Below, piece after piece: positions 50,769 to 58,748 of a stretch of 64,000 nt of DNA. The stretch covers positions 62,001 to 126,000 of the forward strand of contig CAXXNY010000016.1 in NCBI GenBank assembly GCA_963674805.2, written 5' to 3'. The stretch is from CALMFG01 sp963674805 (GTDB lineage Bacteria > Bacillota > Clostridia > Christensenellales > CALMFG01). Under the pieces are notes generated by a model. It had not been told where the DNA came from, made no database searches, and saw only the letters and a program-made list of their open reading frames with translations. Numbering within the stretch: position 1 is the first letter of the stretch; every line of letters begins with the position of its first letter. The translations under genes and the position numbers were made by a program.

Positions 50769-50813
50769 TGTTTATTTTCGTTTTTTTTACAAAATCTAAA
50801 TAAGGGTGAAACT

Positions 50814-51305
50814 ATGGAAAAATACACGATTAAAGACGCTGCGAAAATCATGAACGTACCGACAAGCACCATCCGATACTATGATAAAGAAGGCCTGTTA
50901 CCCTTTTTAGATCGTTTAGAATCTGGTTACCGCATTTTTTCCGAGGATGATTTAACCATGCTTCGAACCATTGATTGTCTCAAAAAAACAGGTATGCCCA
51001 TTAAAGAAATCCGGCAGTTTGTTGATTGGGTTCAGCAAGGGGATCGTTCTCTTAAGTCACGTTACGACATGTTTATTGAGCGTAAGAAAGCTGTTGAACA
51101 AGAAATCGCCGAGCTGCAATCAACCTTAGATATTGTAAACTTTAAATGCTGGTATTATGATGCGGCACTTAAAGCCGGAAGCGAAAAGCCTATTGAAGAC
51201 TATCTTAAAAAAGAAATGATGAATGCAGAAAAGCCAGCTGATGCGAGATCCGCATTGGAAACCAATATTGCAAATTTTATTAAACAGCTAAACTCGGATT
51301 CCTAA
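50814..51305 (+). CDS. MerR-family transcriptional regulator
   Basis: 163 residues. N-terminal MerR helix-turn-helix (YTIKDAAKIMNVPTSTIRYY followed by DKEGLLPFLDRLESGYR), coiled-coil linker around 85-115 (ERKKAVEQEIAELQSTLD), short C-terminal segment with a single Cys in FKCWYYDAAL. Resembles the AdhR type of aldehyde/electrophile-sensing MerR proteins. Flanked by two aldo/keto reductase genes, with its operator visible in the divergent promoter. Confidence 0.93.
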   Translation: MEKYTIKDAAKIMNVPTSTIRYYDKEGLLPFLDRLESGYRIFSEDDLTMLRTIDCLKKTGMPIKEIRQFVDWVQQGDRSLKSRYDMFIERKKAVEQEIAELQSTLDIVNFKCWYYDAALKAGSEKPIEDYLKKEMMNAEKPADARSALETNIANFIKQLNSDS

Positions 51306-51372
51306 ACAGATGCTGCAGCACCAGTTGGCTTCTTATTCACACTATAAACAGAAAAGCAACCCTGCTCTTCTT

Positions 51373-52239
51373 TTATTTCATTTTACCACCGAATACCGGG
51401 AAGAAGCTGGATTCTCCGTAATCCTTAATCTGTTCCATGTTCTTTAGCTTTTCCATGTCTTCTTCTGAAATCACAAAGTCAACTTGTGAGTTGCCCTTCA
51501 TGTGCTCAGCGTTAGCCGTCTTTGGCAGCGGCAGTGTGCCGAGCTGCAAATCGTAGCGTATGCATAACTGTGGGACTGTAACATTATACTTTTGCGCAAT
51601 TGCTGCGATTGTCTGGTTTTTCAAAGCCTCACCATGTGCAATCGGGGAATACGCTTCAACCAGAATGTCCTTGCCCTGGCAATATTCCAGCAATTCAAAC
51701 GGCGTGTTGCTTGCATGAACAAGCAGTTGGTTCGCCATCGGCGCAACCGTACAGCCGGAAAGAATATTTTCCAAATCCGCTTTCTGAAAGTTCGAAACGC
51801 CGATTGCACGCAGTTTGCCTGACTGATACGCTTCTTCCATAGCGCGCCACGCCTCCTTATTCCCTTCAAAGAAACGATCCGTTTCTTCAAACTCCATCCA
51901 CGGCTGTGGGCTGTGAATCAGCATCATATCAATATAATCCAAACCAAGCGCTTCGAGCGAACCATTAATTGACGCAACCGCGCCTTCATAGTCTTTCACT
52001 TCCGCAGCGAGCTTTGTGGTGATAAACAGTTCTTCCCGTTTAACGCCGCATTTTCTGATGCCTTCCCCAATTTCCTTTTCATTCCCGTAGGCTTGCGCTG
52101 TATCAATATGGCGATAGCCGATCTCTACGGCGTCACAGACTGCCTGTGTTGCTTTTTCGCCCTCAATCATCCATGTGCCCAGCCCAAGTTTCGGGATTTT
52201 CACTCCATTATTGAGTATATAGTTTTCTTTTAATTCCAT
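51373..52239 (-). CDS. Aldo/keto reductase (paralogue of the one at 49.7 kb)
   Basis: 288 residues: LNNGVKIPKLGLGTWMIEGE, RHIDTAQAYGNEKEIGEG, FITTKLAAEV, MMLIHSPQP, IGVSNFQKADL. Much of the sequence matches the 304-residue enzyme at 49690-50604, pointing to duplication around the MerR gene. AAAGGAG precedes the ATG. It is the last gene of the minus-strand redox operon that begins near 54.9 kb. Confidence 0.94.
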   Translation of the reverse strand: MELKENYILNNGVKIPKLGLGTWMIEGEKATQAVCDAVEIGYRHIDTAQAYGNEKEIGEGIRKCGVKREELFITTKLAAEVKDYEGAVASINGSLEALGLDYIDMMLIHSPQPWMEFEETDRFFEGNKEAWRAMEEAYQSGKLRAIGVSNFQKADLENILSGCTVAPMANQLLVHASNTPFELLEYCQGKDILVEAYSPIAHGEALKNQTIAAIAQKYNVTVPQLCIRYDLQLGTLPLPKTANAEHMKGNSQVDFVISEEDMEKLKNMEQIKDYGESSFFPVFGGKMK

Positions 52240-52267
52240 GATTAATTCTCCTTTTATTCTTTCTTCT

Positions 52268-52843
52268 TTAATCCAGGAAAAGCGTGACCGTTACATCACT
52301 TTCCCCGAGTACTTCTTTTAATTCTTTCTGTGTTACATCATCTATTCTCCCAAGCCTTGTGAAGCTCCATGAATTTGGGGCATAATAGATGACCAGCGCA
52401 TTCCCCTGATACAGAATAATATCGCCTGCCTCTGTTGTAATTTGTTCATCGTTTCTCGGCAGGCTGGTACCAATCGGCCCGACCTTTTCCATATTTGCGT
52501 AATCCTGCATATCAATCGAGAGTGGGCCTTGTTTCAGCATATCCAACAGCGCTTCTGCGCTTGAGTTTTCCGCCATCGTTACTGTAAAAGAATGCTCTCC
52601 AACTTGTAGTTTCATTTTTAAGTTTTCCACCTCTTCCTCATAGACCTCTGTCTCTTGGTCTATTATTTCATCCGGCTCCCCGCTTTCCGCAATCATTAAC
52701 GGCTCATCGCTTTGTTCCAACTGCACCTCATCTTGAATAACGTCTTGCGGTGCATTTTCTTCTATACGCTCATTTTCGCTGCCGCATCCAGTAAGCATGA
52801 GTATGATCGTTAATATCAAAATAATATGATACCCTTTTTTCAT
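52268..52843 (-). CDS. Lipoprotein with cyclophilin-like domain
   Basis: 191 residues from ATG 52843 (AAGGAG upstream; longer frames lack a site). Lipoprotein signal MKKGYHIILILTIILMLTGC, acidic linker, then a cyclophilin-like fold domain at about 75-190 (MKLQVGEHSFTVTMAENSSA, TTEAGDIILYQGNALVIYYA, WSFTRLGRIDDV). Such domains are frequent beside aldo/keto reductase and flavodoxin genes, but their activity is not established. A second cyclophilin-like gene starts the same operon. Confidence 0.85.
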   Translation of the reverse strand: MKKGYHIILILTIILMLTGCGSENERIEENAPQDVIQDEVQLEQSDEPLMIAESGEPDEIIDQETEVYEEEVENLKMKLQVGEHSFTVTMAENSSAEALLDMLKQGPLSIDMQDYANMEKVGPIGTSLPRNDEQITTEAGDIILYQGNALVIYYAPNSWSFTRLGRIDDVTQKELKEVLGESDVTVTLFLD

Positions 52844-52856
52844 ATTATACTCCTTC

Positions 52857-53567
52857 TTATGTATGTAAATTATGTTTTTCTGCAAACTGTTTAATACAGG
52901 CAAGCGCGTTTAAGCTTCTGGGATATCCAATATACGGCAAACATTGCGAGACCACTTTGGTTAAAAATTCAGGGCTGTTCCCCAGATTTGCATTCCCGGC
53001 AATATGACTTTGCAGCTGTGATTCGCATCCGCCCTGTGCCGCCAAGAAACAGAAAGTGATAAGTTCACGCTGTTTTAAATCCAAACCGTTCCTTGTATAA
53101 TAATCCCCGAAGCAATTCGCAGCCAGCCAACGGTTGATATGGCCGCCCTTCCAGAAGTCTTTCATGCCGGCGCCGAAGATATCGACTTGCGCCTGCACTC
53201 CCTTCTCAAGGCGGTTGTCCATCGTTGTTGTTGCCTGCCCATTGAGCGGAAGCTTGATTCCCAGTTCTGCCATTACCCCATTGGTTGCGGTCAGGAACGG
53301 CTTCACACGGCCCATGCCCAGATAATCCACCGCTTGGTAAACAATCTCTTTTGCCATAATCGGTGTTAACGCTGTTTCTAAAGCTGTCGGCAGCATTGCC
53401 CGGTATTCCTCTGCGCCCTGGCAGCCAATCAGCGCGGCCAAGATCGCTAAGTATCGTGTCGCCTCATCAAGCTGTTGTCCCTGCTCGCTTTTGACCTCTT
53501 TTAAAAACGCTTCATGACGTTCCAGGAATTCAGCGTCCGTTAAATACAAGTCTGCTTCTCTTGCCAT
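52857..53567 (-). CDS. Carboxymuconolactone decarboxylase (CMD)-family protein
   Basis: 236 residues with two CMD-like helical modules (about 20-110 and 125-230: RYLAILAALIGCQGAEEYRA; RELITFCFLAAQGGCESQLQ then SHIAGNANLGNSPEFL). The CxxC of the AhpD type is absent, with single Cys residues instead, so classical AhpD disulfide chemistry is doubtful. Commonly coencoded with cupin and aldo/keto reductase genes, as here, in stress-induced operons. Confidence 0.88.
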   Translation of the reverse strand: MAREADLYLTDAEFLERHEAFLKEVKSEQGQQLDEATRYLAILAALIGCQGAEEYRAMLPTALETALTPIMAKEIVYQAVDYLGMGRVKPFLTATNGVMAELGIKLPLNGQATTTMDNRLEKGVQAQVDIFGAGMKDFWKGGHINRWLAANCFGDYYTRNGLDLKQRELITFCFLAAQGGCESQLQSHIAGNANLGNSPEFLTKVVSQCLPYIGYPRSLNALACIKQFAEKHNLHT

Positions 53568-53589
53568 TTTATCTTACCCTTCTTTCAGC

Positions 53590-54027
53590 CTATACCAATT
53601 TATCGTAGTCTTCATCCGAAACCGGCTCCAGCCATTCATTGCTGGTCTCTGTTCCGGGTACCTCTAAAGAGATATGAGAAAACCAGCTGTCCGCCTTTGC
53701 GCCGTGCCAGTGTTTGACCTCTGGCTTTATATACACAAAACTTCCCTCAGATAAACCGATGGGCTCCTTGTCCGCTTCCTGATACCAGCCTTCTCCAGCG
53801 GTACAGATCAACATCTGTCCGCCGCCGCTTTTTGCATGGTGTATATGCCAGTTGTTGCGGCATCCCGGTTCAAACGTGACGTTCGCTAAAAACAGCGGCG
53901 TTTTCCCAAATTCGGTTAAAGGATTTAGGAAAGACTCACCGATAAAGTACTTGGCAAACATGGTGTTATCTACACCCTTGCCAAACATATTTTTTTCATT
54001 AAACTCTTTTCCATTCAAATACTTCAT
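53590..54027 (-). CDS. Cupin-domain protein
   Basis: 145 residues. One cupin barrel with metal motif 1 around NNWHIHHAKSGGGQMLICTA followed by GEGWYQE, and motif 2 KPEVKHWHGAKADSW. The usual partner of CMD proteins. ATAGGAGG precedes the ATG. Probably a small enzyme or metal-binding protein of the redox operon; the substrate is not known. Confidence 0.92.
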   Translation of the reverse strand: MKYLNGKEFNEKNMFGKGVDNTMFAKYFIGESFLNPLTEFGKTPLFLANVTFEPGCRNNWHIHHAKSGGGQMLICTAGEGWYQEADKEPIGLSEGSFVYIKPEVKHWHGAKADSWFSHISLEVPGTETSNEWLEPVSDEDYDKLV

Positions 54028-54040
54028 TTTGCTATACCTC

Positions 54041-54559
54041 CTATAAGCTTCTTCCGGCTTCTTTTAATTCATCCAAAAAACTCTTTGATCTGTTCTTTGC
54101 GCCATAGGCTTGATAGATTCCCATATCCTGAAGCCCCATATACCCAATAAACGACTCCTTATATTCATAAACAGCGCCTTGATAAACATCATCGCTGCCG
54201 GAACTTAATATGAGCATCGCTTTTTTCAAATTCCTTGGGATACCTATCGCATAGGTTCTGTGTATAGCGCATTGCAGCTGCCCGGTAAGCCCAAAGTAAT
54301 AAATCGGCGATGCAATCACCAGCATCTCCGCCTTTTTAAGCGCGGTGTATACGGTATGCATATCATCTTTTTGGATACATTCCCCGCCGCTACGGTTATG
54401 GCAGTGTTCACAGCCAAGGCATCCGGAAATTTTCATCTCGCAAACATTCAGCACTGTTACCTGATGCGCATTTTTATTTATTCCCTCAACAAAAGCCGAA
54501 ACCATCGCCGCCGTATTTCCTTTCGCTCTCGGGCTTCCGTTTAAGACAAGAATCTCCAT
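54041..54559 (-). CDS. NADPH-dependent FMN reductase/iron-sulfur flavoprotein-like
   Basis: 172 residues from ATG 54559. Flavodoxin-like fold: ILVLNGSPRAKGNTAAMVSA, MLVIASPIYYFGLTGQL. A compact cysteine cluster CLGCEHCHNRSGGECIQKDD resembles the cluster motif of archaeal/clostridial iron-sulfur flavoproteins. It probably reduces quinones or other electron acceptors. It lies directly after the cyclophilin-like gene (1 bp gap) and before the cupin. Confidence 0.88.
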   Translation of the reverse strand: MEILVLNGSPRAKGNTAAMVSAFVEGINKNAHQVTVLNVCEMKISGCLGCEHCHNRSGGECIQKDDMHTVYTALKKAEMLVIASPIYYFGLTGQLQCAIHRTYAIGIPRNLKKAMLILSSGSDDVYQGAVYEYKESFIGYMGLQDMGIYQAYGAKNRSKSFLDELKEAGRSL

Positions 54560-54560
54560 C

Positions 54561-54935
54561 TTACACCTCTCTCGCCCCATCAGCTAATTCAACAATGAAT
54601 TTAACGCTGCCCGGCAATTTCTTTACTAAATCCAAGTTCTCTTCTTCTATATGGCCAATAATCATCATACCATGATAATGCTCCGACGCTTCTTCACCGT
54701 CAAACAGAACGGCAAACCATCCGCCCGCCAGGCTGATATCCCCGTTCTTCCATCCCGATTGCGTTTCTGTCGGATCCAACCTGCCACAAGCTGCTTTACA
54801 GCAGTAATCCACTTCAGATCGGAAGCCCGATACTTTAAACGGCAGTCTTTTTTTAAATTCCTGCGCCGCCAGTGTTTCATTCAATGTGGCTGGTATAATT
54901 GTGCCATTTGCTTTTAATACAATAGGTGTTGCCAT
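54561..54935 (-). CDS. Cyclophilin-like fold protein
   Basis: 124 residues, cytosolic (no signal): MATPIVLKANGTIIPATLNE, TLAAQEFKKRLPFKV, GDISLAGGWFAVLFDGEEAS, MMIIGHIEEENLDLV. Same general fold as the C-terminal part of the lipoprotein at 52.3 kb. First gene of the minus-strand redox operon, divergent from a TetR gene. Activity unknown. Confidence 0.85.
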   Translation of the reverse strand: MATPIVLKANGTIIPATLNETLAAQEFKKRLPFKVSGFRSEVDYCCKAACGRLDPTETQSGWKNGDISLAGGWFAVLFDGEEASEHYHGMMIIGHIEEENLDLVKKLPGSVKFIVELADGAREV

Positions 54936-54986
54936 TTTTCTCTCCGTTCAGTTAATGTCCACGTGTTGCTTTTTCATTTCAAGTGT

Positions 54987-55015
54987 ATTATAATTGAGCC
55001 CGTACCATAATTCAA
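54987..55015 (-). promoter_or_regulatory. Predicted sigma-A promoter of the redox operon
   Basis: Minus strand TTGAAT (55015-55010), 17-nt spacer, perfect TATAAT (54992-54987), about 50 bp before the cyclophilin-like ATG and within the region shared with the TetR gene. Confidence 0.7.
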
Positions 55016-55093
55016 TTTCCAATTTGTGTTTTGTGAGGTTTACGCCACACTATTTAAAAAGTGGATATTATATTTAAGAGAAAAGGATAAAAA

Positions 55094-55672
55094 ATGCCGG
55101 AAAGACAGATGGATTTAAGGGTTCAAAAGACTCTTGACGCGATAAAAACCACATTTAAAGAGATGGTTTGTGAAATGGATGCTTCAAAAATTACAGTTAA
55201 AGAACTGACCGAGCGGGCGCGCATTCATAGAAAAACCTTTTATCTCCATTACACTTCAATCGAAGCCCTATTTGAAAATATGCTGCAGCATGCTGCGAAC
55301 GAATATTTTACGCAGATTGACCAAGTACCACCGCATATGCCGATGGAAGAAATCAACCGTGTTTTCTTCACTTATCTATCAAATCAGGATGCCTTCACCG
55401 AACGGCTGATTTGCGAAGAGAGCTATCGCAGTTTCTGCAATAAGTTGTTTACGACTGCTTTGAAGCATAATCGCAGCCGCTATAATCCTTATGCGCATTT
55501 GCCCGAGGAAGAGCAGAATATTGTCAATACATTTACGACCCAAAGCTCTTTAGATATGTACCGTCAGTGGATTGCTGATAACAAGAAAGTTCCTTTGGAA
55601 AGATTAATTGAATTAAGCGGCCAGCTGCTGAGTTCTGGAACAAAATCGATTACAGAAAAAAACGAATCGTAG
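55094..55672 (+). CDS. TetR-family transcriptional regulator
   Basis: 192 residues. N-terminal HTH at about 10-60 (TLDAIKTTFKEMVCEMDASK; ITVKELTERARIHRKTFYLH; YTSIEALFENML), helical ligand-binding region after it. Divergent from the cyclophilin/flavoprotein/CMD operon, and therefore its probable regulator. The hydrophobic or electrophilic ligand is unknown. Confidence 0.92.
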   Translation: MPERQMDLRVQKTLDAIKTTFKEMVCEMDASKITVKELTERARIHRKTFYLHYTSIEALFENMLQHAANEYFTQIDQVPPHMPMEEINRVFFTYLSNQDAFTERLICEESYRSFCNKLFTTALKHNRSRYNPYAHLPEEEQNIVNTFTTQSSLDMYRQWIADNKKVPLERLIELSGQLLSSGTKSITEKNES

Positions 55673-55725
55673 AAACCTTACGATTCGCTGTCTCTTAACT
55701 AAACGTAGACTTTTACACCCCGCAC

Positions 55726-56802
55726 TTAATAAATAAAAGGGATAATTTTATATTTCACTTTCTTTGTGTATTGATCCCAGAGTTTCCCGTATTTTGCTTT
55801 ACAGACTTTATCGTCATCAGCTTGGCGGCTCAGCATAAGTCCGATATAGTAAGCCGGGTACAGCCACACCATCCAAATCCCAAAGTAACCCGGGGCAAGC
55901 GCCACGGCAACAGCCTGAATAATCTCCCCAAGATAGTTAATGTGCCGGCTTGCACCCCAAAAACCGTTCGCAAGCAGGCTGCGTTTGCCGTCACTGATGA
56001 CTTCAGGTTTTATCCATAAAAACTGTCTGTCAGGCGCTGTTTTAAAGAAATATTTCTGCATATTGGCGCCGCGCGTAAATACCCAGCCAAAGAGAAAAAC
56101 CGCACCAAAAGGGACGATAACCCCTGTGCTATGCCCGGGATTCGGCAAATGCGCGGTAAACCAAAGCGATACGCAATAAAAATACGGGTAGAACGCAAGG
56201 CAGCCAAAACCCAATTTGAACCCTATACGTTCTGCGATAAAATCGTATGTCCATAAATGGATTTTCTCAAATATCAGATAGTCAAAGCAAAACCACGTTA
56301 ACATTGCGCAGCCAAGCAGAAATCCATAATTAATACTTTCGACATTCAGTACATGGTACGACGCAAATGAGAGGACATTCAATTGAAGCGTAACAGCGCC
56401 AATTAAATACAGCCAAAGCTTTGTATCAATGAAGCCGTCTTTAAACTGTATATCTTTTGATCTCCCAAGCCAAAAATCAGCAAAAAAGGATTTCCCGGTT
56501 GTTGGATATTTGGTAACAACGAAAAAAGAATAGATTAATCCGATAGCAACCGCACTAATAAAGCCCAGCCGCCGGGTTTCATACAGCCACACATATGGAA
56601 CCAAGTCAAAATAGCCAAGCAAGAACCATATGAGAACGCTTGCTAAAAGCACCCATTTCCCGTTGATCCGGTAGTTCATGACTTCGCCTGTTATCTCGTT
56701 TTCCACATATCCCTTAACTTTCTTTGCCGGGATAATCATATGTAAAAGCGTGATTATAATATACATAACAAGCGGGGTGATTAAACCTAAAAAAACCTTC
56801 AT
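55726..56802 (-). CDS. ERG4/ERG24 sterol-reductase-like membrane protein
   Basis: 358 residues with about 9-10 hydrophobic helices. The C-terminal region NGFWGASRHINYLGEIIQAV, YLGIW-like segment GYFGIWMVWLYPAYYIGLML, and RQADDDKVCKAKYGKLWDQY then TKKVKYKIIPFIY, resemble the NADPH-binding end of delta-14/C-24 sterol reductases. In bacteria without sterols the substrate is probably another polycyclic or isoprenoid lipid. Its ATG overlaps the stop of the SDR gene (ATGA), which suggests joint action on one lipid. Confidence 0.8.
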   Translation of the reverse strand: MKVFLGLITPLVMYIIITLLHMIIPAKKVKGYVENEITGEVMNYRINGKWVLLASVLIWFLLGYFDLVPYVWLYETRRLGFISAVAIGLIYSFFVVTKYPTTGKSFFADFWLGRSKDIQFKDGFIDTKLWLYLIGAVTLQLNVLSFASYHVLNVESINYGFLLGCAMLTWFCFDYLIFEKIHLWTYDFIAERIGFKLGFGCLAFYPYFYCVSLWFTAHLPNPGHSTGVIVPFGAVFLFGWVFTRGANMQKYFFKTAPDRQFLWIKPEVISDGKRSLLANGFWGASRHINYLGEIIQAVAVALAPGYFGIWMVWLYPAYYIGLMLSRQADDDKVCKAKYGKLWDQYTKKVKYKIIPFIY

Positions 56803-57587
56803 GACAGCCCTCCGGTGTTTTTTGATATGAGATTAATGGCGGCCTTTCTGCTCAATAACCGCGTCAGTATAAATCGGCCGGCCTTATTGACCTCCCCGGG
56901 AATGACAATCGGGCCTTTACCCAGCGCTTTCAATGTTTGCTCCGCAACTTTATCGGCTTCCATCGTTCCGGGTGCTGGTTTGCCTTTCTCGGCGCTCAGA
57001 TAGCCAGGCGTGAGAATCGCTCCGGCACAGCAGGCTAAAACATCAATTCCGTGCGGCTTAAGTTCTTTCCAAAGGCCTTCGGCTAAAATCGCGTTAAACG
57101 CTTTTGTCGCTGCATACGTCGCCACTTTTTGGCTGCCCTGACTACCGGAAAGAGATGACATCAGCACTATACCGCCGCGTTTCCTTTCGATCATGGATGA
57201 AGATATTAATTTTGTAAGCAGCAGGGGCGCGTTGACATTAACAGCGGCAGCAAGTGCCAGACGATCTTCGCTTATATTTTCAAAAAGGCCGATCGGCGCA
57301 TATGCGGCATTATAAACAAGCAAGCCGATTGAAACCTTCAGTGCAGTAACTGACTTCTTCACATTTTCATATTCCGCCATATCGGAAGCTATCGGAATAA
57401 CGTCAATGTTATAGGCCTCTCTCAGCCGGACTGCTGCCGCTTTCAGGCGGTCTTCCCGTCGCGCGATTAAAACCAGATTCAATCCCCGCCGCGCAATCGC
57501 TTCCGCAAAAGCAAACCCTAAGCCTTCAGAGCCTCCGGCTACCAATGCGTATGGCCCGTATTTTTCTTTGAATTGTCTCGTTTTCAT
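56799..57587 (-). CDS. Short-chain dehydrogenase/reductase
   Basis: 262 residues. Cofactor motif VAGGSEGLGFAFAEAIARRG, NAAYAPIG (NAG-type), catalytic Ser in MSSLSGSQGS and YAATKAF (Tyr and Lys). A classical NADP-type SDR. Transcribed with the sterol-reductase-like gene with overlapping ATGA. The pair could reduce a keto group and a double bond of the same hydrophobic molecule. Confidence 0.92.
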   Translation of the reverse strand: MKTRQFKEKYGPYALVAGGSEGLGFAFAEAIARRGLNLVLIARREDRLKAAAVRLREAYNIDVIPIASDMAEYENVKKSVTALKVSIGLLVYNAAYAPIGLFENISEDRLALAAAVNVNAPLLLTKLISSSMIERKRGGIVLMSSLSGSQGSQKVATYAATKAFNAILAEGLWKELKPHGIDVLACCAGAILTPGYLSAEKGKPAPGTMEADKVAEQTLKALGKGPIVIPGEVNKAGRFILTRLLSRKAAINLISKNTGGLS

Positions 57588-57680
57588 AAGTATACCTTAC
57601 CATTAAACCTTTCAGGCTTTGAATGAGTCAGCCCCTAACCTTTCGGTTTTTATTTTAAGCGTTATTCCAATTTTTATCAA

Positions 57681-57719
57681 CAAAAAAAACAGCGGTTGAG
57701 GTGTTCTTAAACCACTGCC
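57681..57719 (-). terminator. Intrinsic terminator after thpR
   Basis: Minus-strand stem CAGTGGTT/AACCGCTG (one G-U pair) with a 12-nt loop and a T8 run, 60 bp after the thpR stop. Confidence 0.85.
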
Positions 57720-57781
57720 AATAAAAATGAATACTATGAGATACATTATTCTATCCAGGCTGCGCAGGTATACCGCCGTAT

Positions 57782-58324
57782 TTAGTGATTGGTCTTTGCC
57801 TGCACTTTAAATATTTCGGCATAAGTTAGTTTGTCGTCCACGCGATGGGAATGCATCAGGCTGATTGAATGGATTCGTGTTGAGAAAGGTTCTGTAAAAA
57901 GCGCTTCTTTTTTGATATGGCTGTTAGTCTTCACCTGCCGAGCAAGCGTAATATGCGGCGTATAGCTTTGTTCATTCAAACAAAATCCAAAACCCGCAAG
58001 CGCCTCTGTCAGGTCCTTATGCAGCTCTAACAGCGCATTATCCCTTTTACTTTTAATGCCTATCCACCATATATCCCTGTTTTTCCGGGTGAACCGACCG
58101 ACATGTGTAAATTCTATATTAATCGGGGAAAAACGGACGGATTGCATCGCTTTCTTAATTTTGTGAATTGCCTGCGGCTGAACCTGGCCGAGGAAAACCA
58201 AGGTAAGATGAATATTATCCGGTCTGGTAAAATTGCCGTCAGTATATTCAGCCAGCTGTTTTTGGACAGCGGTTATTTTTGATTTTGTCTGGCTGTCGAA
58301 ATTTATCGCAATAAAAAGCCGCAT
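57782..58324 (-). CDS. thpR: RNA 2',3'-cyclic phosphodiesterase (2H family)
   Basis: 180 residues. Two HxTx motifs of the 2H phosphoesterase superfamily, HLTLVFLG (His39) and PHITLARQV (about residue 125), at the usual spacing. N-terminal MRLFIAINFDS is typical. It opens 2',3'-cyclic phosphates on RNA ends. The second of two adjacent ATGs is taken because it is 7 nt from AGGAG. Monocistronic. Confidence 0.93.
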   Translation of the reverse strand: MRLFIAINFDSQTKSKITAVQKQLAEYTDGNFTRPDNIHLTLVFLGQVQPQAIHKIKKAMQSVRFSPINIEFTHVGRFTRKNRDIWWIGIKSKRDNALLELHKDLTEALAGFGFCLNEQSYTPHITLARQVKTNSHIKKEALFTEPFSTRIHSISLMHSHRVDDKLTYAEIFKVQAKTNH

Positions 58325-58748
58325 CATTCCGCTCCTACTCGCTTTTTACCCCTCCATTAATGTAACACAAATGATTCGATTGTGTCATTCAAGATTTCGT
58401 ACCCCCATATGACCCTTCCCTCATAATGACTCCAGAAAAAGAGCAGATTCACCAGTTATGTACAAAATAATTATCTGGGTGGAGGACATAGACGACAATG
58501 AAGCAGCACACTGCAGAGCGATTAATGCGGGAAGGGTCAATTCAGTCCAGGGAGTTTTTGCCTGTATATTTTTAATGCACCTTCGCCACCCTGATTAATC
58601 GTTTTATACGCTTAATAAATTAGGCAAGCCCACTCACTCTTTTTGATATAAATGAGAATAAGTGGCAATATATGTGATATAATAATTTTATAATTCACTT
58701 CTCACGACTAACAGCATAATCCTTATTATTCATTCGGAGGCAGAAAAG
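58325..58748. other. Intergenic region with an inverted repeat pair
   Basis: 424 bp. An 11-bp perfect inverted repeat TGACCCTTCCC (58410-58420)/GGGAAGGGTCA (58529-58539) encloses about 108 bp. A 47-codon ORF (58458-58598) inside lacks a ribosome-binding site. No gene is recognised. Confidence 0.55.

Noticed and set aside
55663..55688. Inverted repeat CGAATCGTA/TACGATTCG over the end of the TetR gene as terminator
   Set aside because: No T-run follows, so it was not called as a terminator.
58458..58598. 47-codon ORF in the intergenic region before the LRR lipoprotein gene
   Set aside because: No ribosome-binding site, no recognisable sequence, and it lies inside an inverted repeat region; probably chance.
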